Assembly (NCBI GenBank): GCA_964344625.1
Contig: CAYFNZ010000039.1
Location: 1-9,473 of the forward strand
Length of the DNA: 9,473 nucleotides
Origin: JAAYEL01 sp964344625
Lineage (GTDB): Bacteria > Bacillota > Clostridia > Tissierellales > Peptoniphilaceae
Direction: 5' to 3'
In this document: positions 6,020 to 9,473 of the stretch, one piece after another
How the letters are laid out: every line of letters begins with the position of its first letter
Position numbering within the stretch: the stretch's first letter is position 1
Made by a program: the position numbers and the translations under genes
Notes under the pieces: generated by a model
What the model saw: only the letters and a program-made list of their open reading frames with translations
The model's database searches: none
Told to the model about the DNA's origin: nothing

Positions 6020-7810
6020 TTATCTTGTTCCACCGCCGAAGCTTCCGCCTGATGCGCCGCCACCGCCGCCGCTAAAGGATGAGCCTCCGCCTCCTCCAGA
6101 GGAGCTATAGCTTGGAGAATTCAAACTTGAGTAAGTATTATATACATTGTTTGCAAAAGCATTTGTTAAGATGATAGTTTGATAGGAGTAATCCATGGAT
6201 TGAACCATTTGAGGGTCTACAATTTTTAATTGCTTGTAAACTTCTTCTGATATTCCAAGGATTGCAGCCCAGATCATGTAGTCATCCCAAAGTTTGGCAT
6301 CGCCTGCCTGTCTTTCAGTAACTAGGGAGAAATCTTTTAGATAGTTTTCAAAAGCCCTGATTCTATCTAGAAGTTCTTGTCCATCATTTGAAATGGTGTA
6401 TTTAATGTATTTTGTAAATAGAAACCTCTTGTTTTCGGCATTAAGGTAGCCATTTTCAGTCAAGCTGTCAGTGGATTCATCGATTATATCATCTACCCAA
6501 GAATTAAACTTGCTTAGGTGCTTGGACATATATTTTGTAAATTCCTTTTCAGAAAGAATCCCATCTTCACCGGAAGCCTGAATAACCATATCCCACAAGT
6601 CCCTTTCAGCTTGAGAACTTGTATTCATTTCAAGCTCATCATTTATGACTAAGGCAAGTCTTTCCTTTTTGAAGATAAGGCCGGTAATTTCCTTTTCGTC
6701 CTTAAGTCTTCCCTCGGATATCCACTTTAGGATAAGACTAGAAATATAGTCTCGAGCATTGGCCGTTATCAGTTTTCCTACTTCAATGACCTCCCCATCG
6801 TAAGGAATATCCCTGTAATAGGTTCCTTTTTTGGTGTAGGTCTTGAAATTTTTTGACTTATCTTTGCCCAAAACCTTAGCTATTAACGAAAAGATAATAA
6901 CAGAAAATATTATCCCAAAGCCCAAAAAGGAGACCATTCTAACTCCCATTAAGAGTAGGAAGGTAAGTGGTGTCCTAGATTTATAATCATCAGAGTTTGA
7001 TGAAGGCTTAGAACTTGAACCGCCATTGTTGTAGGATGGCGGGTTATTTTCCTTGGGATTTTCATTGGGCCTAGCCCCGTCCATGGCCTTGTCCTTGATA
7101 CTTTCTTCTGTATATGGGTACCTGGCAGAGGTCTTAAAGGTATTTTCAGGGAAAATGCTTAGTAAAACCATGTAGTCACTAGTGGTGAAGTGGTCTCCTG
7201 AATCCATAAGTAGGGCATTTTCTGTGATTTCTGTAGACCCATCGTAGCCAAAGCCCCAGATTTTAGTGTCCGGAAATTGGTAACTAAAGCCCTTGGCATT
7301 GGTCACAGAGATGTTTACTCTAGAGATTGGGTCCATGCCGGGTTGGATGAATTGCCAGTAGATAGCTTGCTTACCATCATCGAGCTTTCTAACGAAGTTT
7401 GACAGCTTGTATTGGATGGTAAAGTCTTTTCTACCCAGGCTTCCGATACCAAAGCAAAGCTCAAAGCCATTTGAAGTTTTATTGACCCCATATTTTCCTG
7501 CCTTTTCAGATATAGACTTATTTACATCCCAGTTGCCTACATCCTGTAGCTCCTTGCCATTTTCAAAGACCTTAAAGTCCAGAAGACGGCTTTCTCCTAG
7601 GTTTCCAAAGGAAAGATAATGTTCTGTTCCCCTTGTAGCGTTAAAAATCCTATGGTCAGTAATTATTACTGAGGCATCATCTTGGATTTCAGCCTTGATA
7701 TCTATTGATTCGATATCATTTGCCAGGGCTATATTGGAAAAGGAAAAAACTAGAATCAGGACTAAAAGAAAGGAAAAATACTTTCTTAATTTATTCATAG
7801 TATTTACCAT
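6020..7810 (-). CDS. DUF2207 domain-containing membrane protein with glycine-rich C-terminus
   Basis: An envelope protein of 596 aa whose function is unknown for the family. Layout: basic N-terminus and signal peptide, likely cleaved after SNIALA (residue 30); an exported beta-rich domain (about 31-225), the conserved DUF2207 part; a low-complexity Pro/Asn/Ser linker (245-278); a membrane segment or short hairpin (281-315, interrupted by Arg291); a cytoplasmic domain with YYRDIPYDG (331-339), ISSLILKWISEGRL and LWDDYMIWAAILGIS (507-521), typical of the family; and a tail from 566 made almost only of Gly and Ser, ending GGGTR. It overlaps lemA by 7 nt. No Shine-Dalgarno precedes the ATG at 7810 or the alternative ATG at 7798 (MNKLRKYF, equally good for the signal peptide), so translational coupling to lemA is likely. 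I kept the longer form. Confidence 0.85.
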   Translation of the reverse strand: MVNTMNKLRKYFSFLLVLILVFSFSNIALANDIESIDIKAEIQDDASVIITDHRIFNATRGTEHYLSFGNLGESRLLDFKVFENGKELQDVGNWDVNKSISEKAGKYGVNKTSNGFELCFGIGSLGRKDFTIQYKLSNFVRKLDDGKQAIYWQFIQPGMDPISRVNISVTNAKGFSYQFPDTKIWGFGYDGSTEITENALLMDSGDHFTTSDYMVLLSIFPENTFKTSARYPYTEESIKDKAMDGARPNENPKENNPPSYNNGGSSSKPSSNSDDYKSRTPLTFLLLMGVRMVSFLGFGIIFSVIIFSLIAKVLGKDKSKNFKTYTKKGTYYRDIPYDGEVIEVGKLITANARDYISSLILKWISEGRLKDEKEITGLIFKKERLALVINDELEMNTSSQAERDLWDMVIQASGEDGILSEKEFTKYMSKHLSKFNSWVDDIIDESTDSLTENGYLNAENKRFLFTKYIKYTISNDGQELLDRIRAFENYLKDFSLVTERQAGDAKLWDDYMIWAAILGISEEVYKQLKIVDPQMVQSMDYSYQTIILTNAFANNVYNTYSSLNSPSYSSSGGGGGSSFSGGGGGASGGSFGGGTR

Positions 7811-8346
7811 GAAGGCATTTCAGACTTAGCTTCAGTTTGCTTGAAATACTCTTCTTCGTGGAAGCCAAAAAGGCCAGCAAATATTGAATTTGGAAATTGA
7901 AGGATCATCCTGTTAAGCTTGGTAACTGTGTCGTTGTAGACCATCCTGGACATCCTTACCTTGTTTTCGTATTCATTTACTGAATCCATGGTCTTAATAT
8001 ATAGTTGACTTGACTTAAGGTCAGGGTAATTTTCAGCAACTGCATTGATGTTTGTAAGGGCTTTACCAAAAAGTTGGTCGTCTTTTTCTACATCCCCAGC
8101 AGTTGAATTTTTAGAAATGCTTGACCTATTTTTAGTGATGTCTTTTAATATATCGGCTTCGTAGTCTGAATAAGTTTTTGTAGCATCGATTAGGTTCTTG
8201 ATGGCATCCCACCTAGATTCGATTTGAGCAGCTATATTGGCCATTGAATTTCTTACGAACTCCCTTTGACTAACTAAGCTGTTGTAAACGTTGATGGCAT
8301 AGACTGCAAGGATGACAAGCAGTGCCAAAATAATCCATAAAGTCAT
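7804..8346 (-). CDS. lemA: LemA family protein
   Basis: A 180-aa membrane-anchored protein of the widespread LemA family, whose biochemical role is not established. One N-terminal hydrophobic helix (about 3-20) leads into the family start motif YNSLVSQRE (21-29); the rest is a predicted long helical bundle. Family motifs are present: IESRWDAIKNLIDATKTYSDYE (42-63, the counterpart of R-x-x-LIPNLV...VKGY..HE), AENYPDLKSS (104-113), YENKVRMSRMVYNDTVTKLN (126-145) and FPNSIFAGLFGF (151-162). It is slightly diverged: WDAIKNLID replaces the more common DLIPNLV, and residues 70-90 are Ser/Asn-rich. A strong AGGAGGT lies 7 nt before the ATG. It is the first gene of a two-gene unit with the DUF2207 protein; LemA genes often sit beside DUF2207 or TPM-domain genes, which supports a shared envelope role. 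Confidence 0.92.
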   Translation of the reverse strand: MTLWIILALLVILAVYAINVYNSLVSQREFVRNSMANIAAQIESRWDAIKNLIDATKTYSDYEADILKDITKNRSSISKNSTAGDVEKDDQLFGKALTNINAVAENYPDLKSSQLYIKTMDSVNEYENKVRMSRMVYNDTVTKLNRMILQFPNSIFAGLFGFHEEEYFKQTEAKSEMPSW

Positions 8347-8375
8347 GATTTTTACCTCCTATGTTTTATGAATTA

Positions 8376-8405
8376 TTTATACCCATTAAATAAATAAGAG
8401 ATTGA
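8376..8405 (-). promoter_or_regulatory. Possible promoter for lemA-DUF2207
   Basis: On the minus strand, TATAAA (8376-8381) is a reasonable -10 box about 30 nt before the lemA start. At 17-18 nt spacing the -35 is weak (CAATCT or TCAATC, 8399-8405). TTGAAG further upstream is too distant (24 nt). Location and hexamer are plausible, but the promoter is not strong by eye. Confidence 0.35.
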
Positions 8406-8468
8406 CTTCAAATTATTTTTACATAAATTTAATATTATTTTATCAGGCACCTTTTGCATCAATTCAAG

Positions 8469-8497
8469 TTGAAATGCTACCTCTTATGGAATACAAT
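8469..8497 (+). promoter_or_regulatory. Sigma-A promoter for the alpha/beta hydrolase
   Basis: -35 TTGAAA (8469-8474), exactly 17 nt, -10 TACAAT (8492-8497): five of six consensus bases in the -10 and four of six in the -35. The start near 8504 leaves a short leader of about 23 nt that contains the GGAGGG ribosome site. Confidence 0.7.
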
Positions 8498-8526
8498 AGA
8501 CTATGTAATGGAGGGAATAAGGAATA

Positions 8527-9447
8527 ATGGAGAAATATAAGCTATCATATGTAGATTTAAATACAGGGGAAAGAATTGCCTATAGGAAGGCTGGTAATGG
8601 CGATAAAACCTTTGTCTTGATTCATGGAAATATCAGTTCATCAGTTTGGTTTGAAGAGATGATGGAAGACCTATCGAGGGACTACACCTTGTACGCCTTG
8701 GATTTACCAGGTTTTGGGGATAGTTCATACAATAGGGTCATCAAGTCCCTTTACGACCTGAGCAGGGATGTTACGGATTTCATAGTTAAGTTAGGCTTAG
8801 AGGATGTCATCTTGTTAGGCTGGTCAACAGGCGGGGGAGTTGCCCTTGAAACAGCTGCCAATCTACCTGGATTAATCGACAGGGTAGTCCTACTTTCTTC
8901 AGTTGGGATTACAGGCTATCCAATGTATAAAAGGGATATATTTGCACCCTTTAGCATGGAATATATTAGGACTATAGAAGAGATGATTAAGTACAATGCC
9001 TTGGTAGGCCCAATGATGTCAATGTTTAAGGTAGGCAACAGGGATATGCTTAAAAAGGGCCTTGAACGCATGATGTATACCAATAGGATTCCGGACCAAG
9101 ACCTGGTAGAGAAGTACGTTACTGGGGCTATAAAGCAAAGAAATTATGTAGATATCCTTACTGCCTTGGTAAATTTCAACATGACCAACCTAGTAAGAGG
9201 GGGCATCAAGGGCAGTGATAGATCCAAGCTAATAAAGGCCTATGTCCATGTAATTCATGGGGATGAAGATAAGATATGCGATGTAGAAGATGCAGTATTT
9301 ACCTCCAAGTACCTGGGACTTCAGGCTGACTTGAAGATATTTAGGGGATGTGGCCATTCAATTATGACAGACAACTTTGAAGGCCTGATGAACCATATCA
9401 GAAATATTATCGAAGACAAAGTAGACTACGAACCAAAGGCAGTCTAG
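8527..9447 (+). CDS. Alpha/beta hydrolase family protein
   Basis: A soluble serine hydrolase of 306 aa; the substrate is unknown. Core fold landmarks: oxyanion-side HGNISSSVWF (33-42), strand and turn LYALDLPGFGDS (55-66), nucleophile elbow GWSTGG with Ser100, acid Asp248 in HGDEDK (244-249) and His277 in GCGHS. All three catalytic residues are in the expected order and spacing. A cap region of about 100 residues (roughly 130-235) with helices rich in Met and charged residues lies between strands 6 and 7 and would set specificity. There is no signal peptide. GGAGGG (8510-8515) lies 11 nt before the ATG, rather far; AAGGA is 3 nt away, rather close, so the start is reasonable but not ideal. 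It is divergent from lemA and nothing ties it functionally to its neighbours. Esterase, lipase-like or C-C hydrolase activity are all possible. Confidence 0.9.
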   Translation: MEKYKLSYVDLNTGERIAYRKAGNGDKTFVLIHGNISSSVWFEEMMEDLSRDYTLYALDLPGFGDSSYNRVIKSLYDLSRDVTDFIVKLGLEDVILLGWSTGGGVALETAANLPGLIDRVVLLSSVGITGYPMYKRDIFAPFSMEYIRTIEEMIKYNALVGPMMSMFKVGNRDMLKKGLERMMYTNRIPDQDLVEKYVTGAIKQRNYVDILTALVNFNMTNLVRGGIKGSDRSKLIKAYVHVIHGDEDKICDVEDAVFTSKYLGLQADLKIFRGCGHSIMTDNFEGLMNHIRNIIEDKVDYEPKAV

Positions 9448-9473
9448 TAAATATTTTTTAATTGAAAATGCTA

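Noticed and set aside
8399..8470. Riboswitch or structured RNA in the lemA/hydrolase divergent spacer
   Set aside because: The stretch is AT-rich with no stable long stems, and both leaders are too short for a known aptamer.

Overview
The window looks like chromosome from a low-GC, strictly anaerobic Gram-positive bacterium. It has AT-rich spacers, strong AGGAGG-type ribosome binding sites, sigma-A-like promoters, and a bcd-etfB-etfA cluster typical of amino-acid- or butyrate-fermenting Clostridia/Tissierellia. A Peptoniphilaceae-type host (Anaerococcus or Peptoniphilus relatives) is my best guess, but this is inference from gene content and style, not from a marker gene.

Layout. Positions 1-310 hold a decayed remnant of a type III restriction endonuclease (Res subunit), reduced to the Walker A region and the next strand, with a frameshift inside the P-loop. 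Positions 310-465 are a gene-poor stretch with two terminator hairpins and an open frame lacking a start codon. On the minus strand follow a GNAT acetyltransferase (466-1041) with its own promoter and an unrecognised 73-aa protein (1103-1324). Divergent from these is a CNNM/CBS/CorC-type membrane protein (1453-2727), probably a divalent cation transporter. A 236-bp spacer with a candidate promoter and two tandem inverted repeats leads into bcd-etfB-etfA (2964-5952), which encode an acyl-CoA dehydrogenase and its two-subunit electron-transferring flavoprotein, very likely the electron-bifurcating butyryl-CoA dehydrogenase complex. A two-sided terminator (5975-6010) separates it from a convergent minus-strand pair, lemA and a DUF2207 membrane protein with a glycine-rich tail (8346 down to 6020). 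Divergent from lemA, behind a good sigma-A promoter, is an alpha/beta hydrolase (8527-9447).

How the genes work together. Two units are convincing: bcd-etfBA (energy metabolism, with codon use unlike its neighbours that suggests high expression) and lemA-DUF2207 (a recurrent envelope-protein pairing of unknown function, 7-nt overlap). The rest are single genes. I see no tRNA, rRNA, CRISPR array, intact insertion sequence or phage gene. No part of the window is clearly a new system. The best leads are the restriction-system remnant with its neighbouring orphan frame, the small unknown ORF, and the unusual inverted repeats upstream of bcd.
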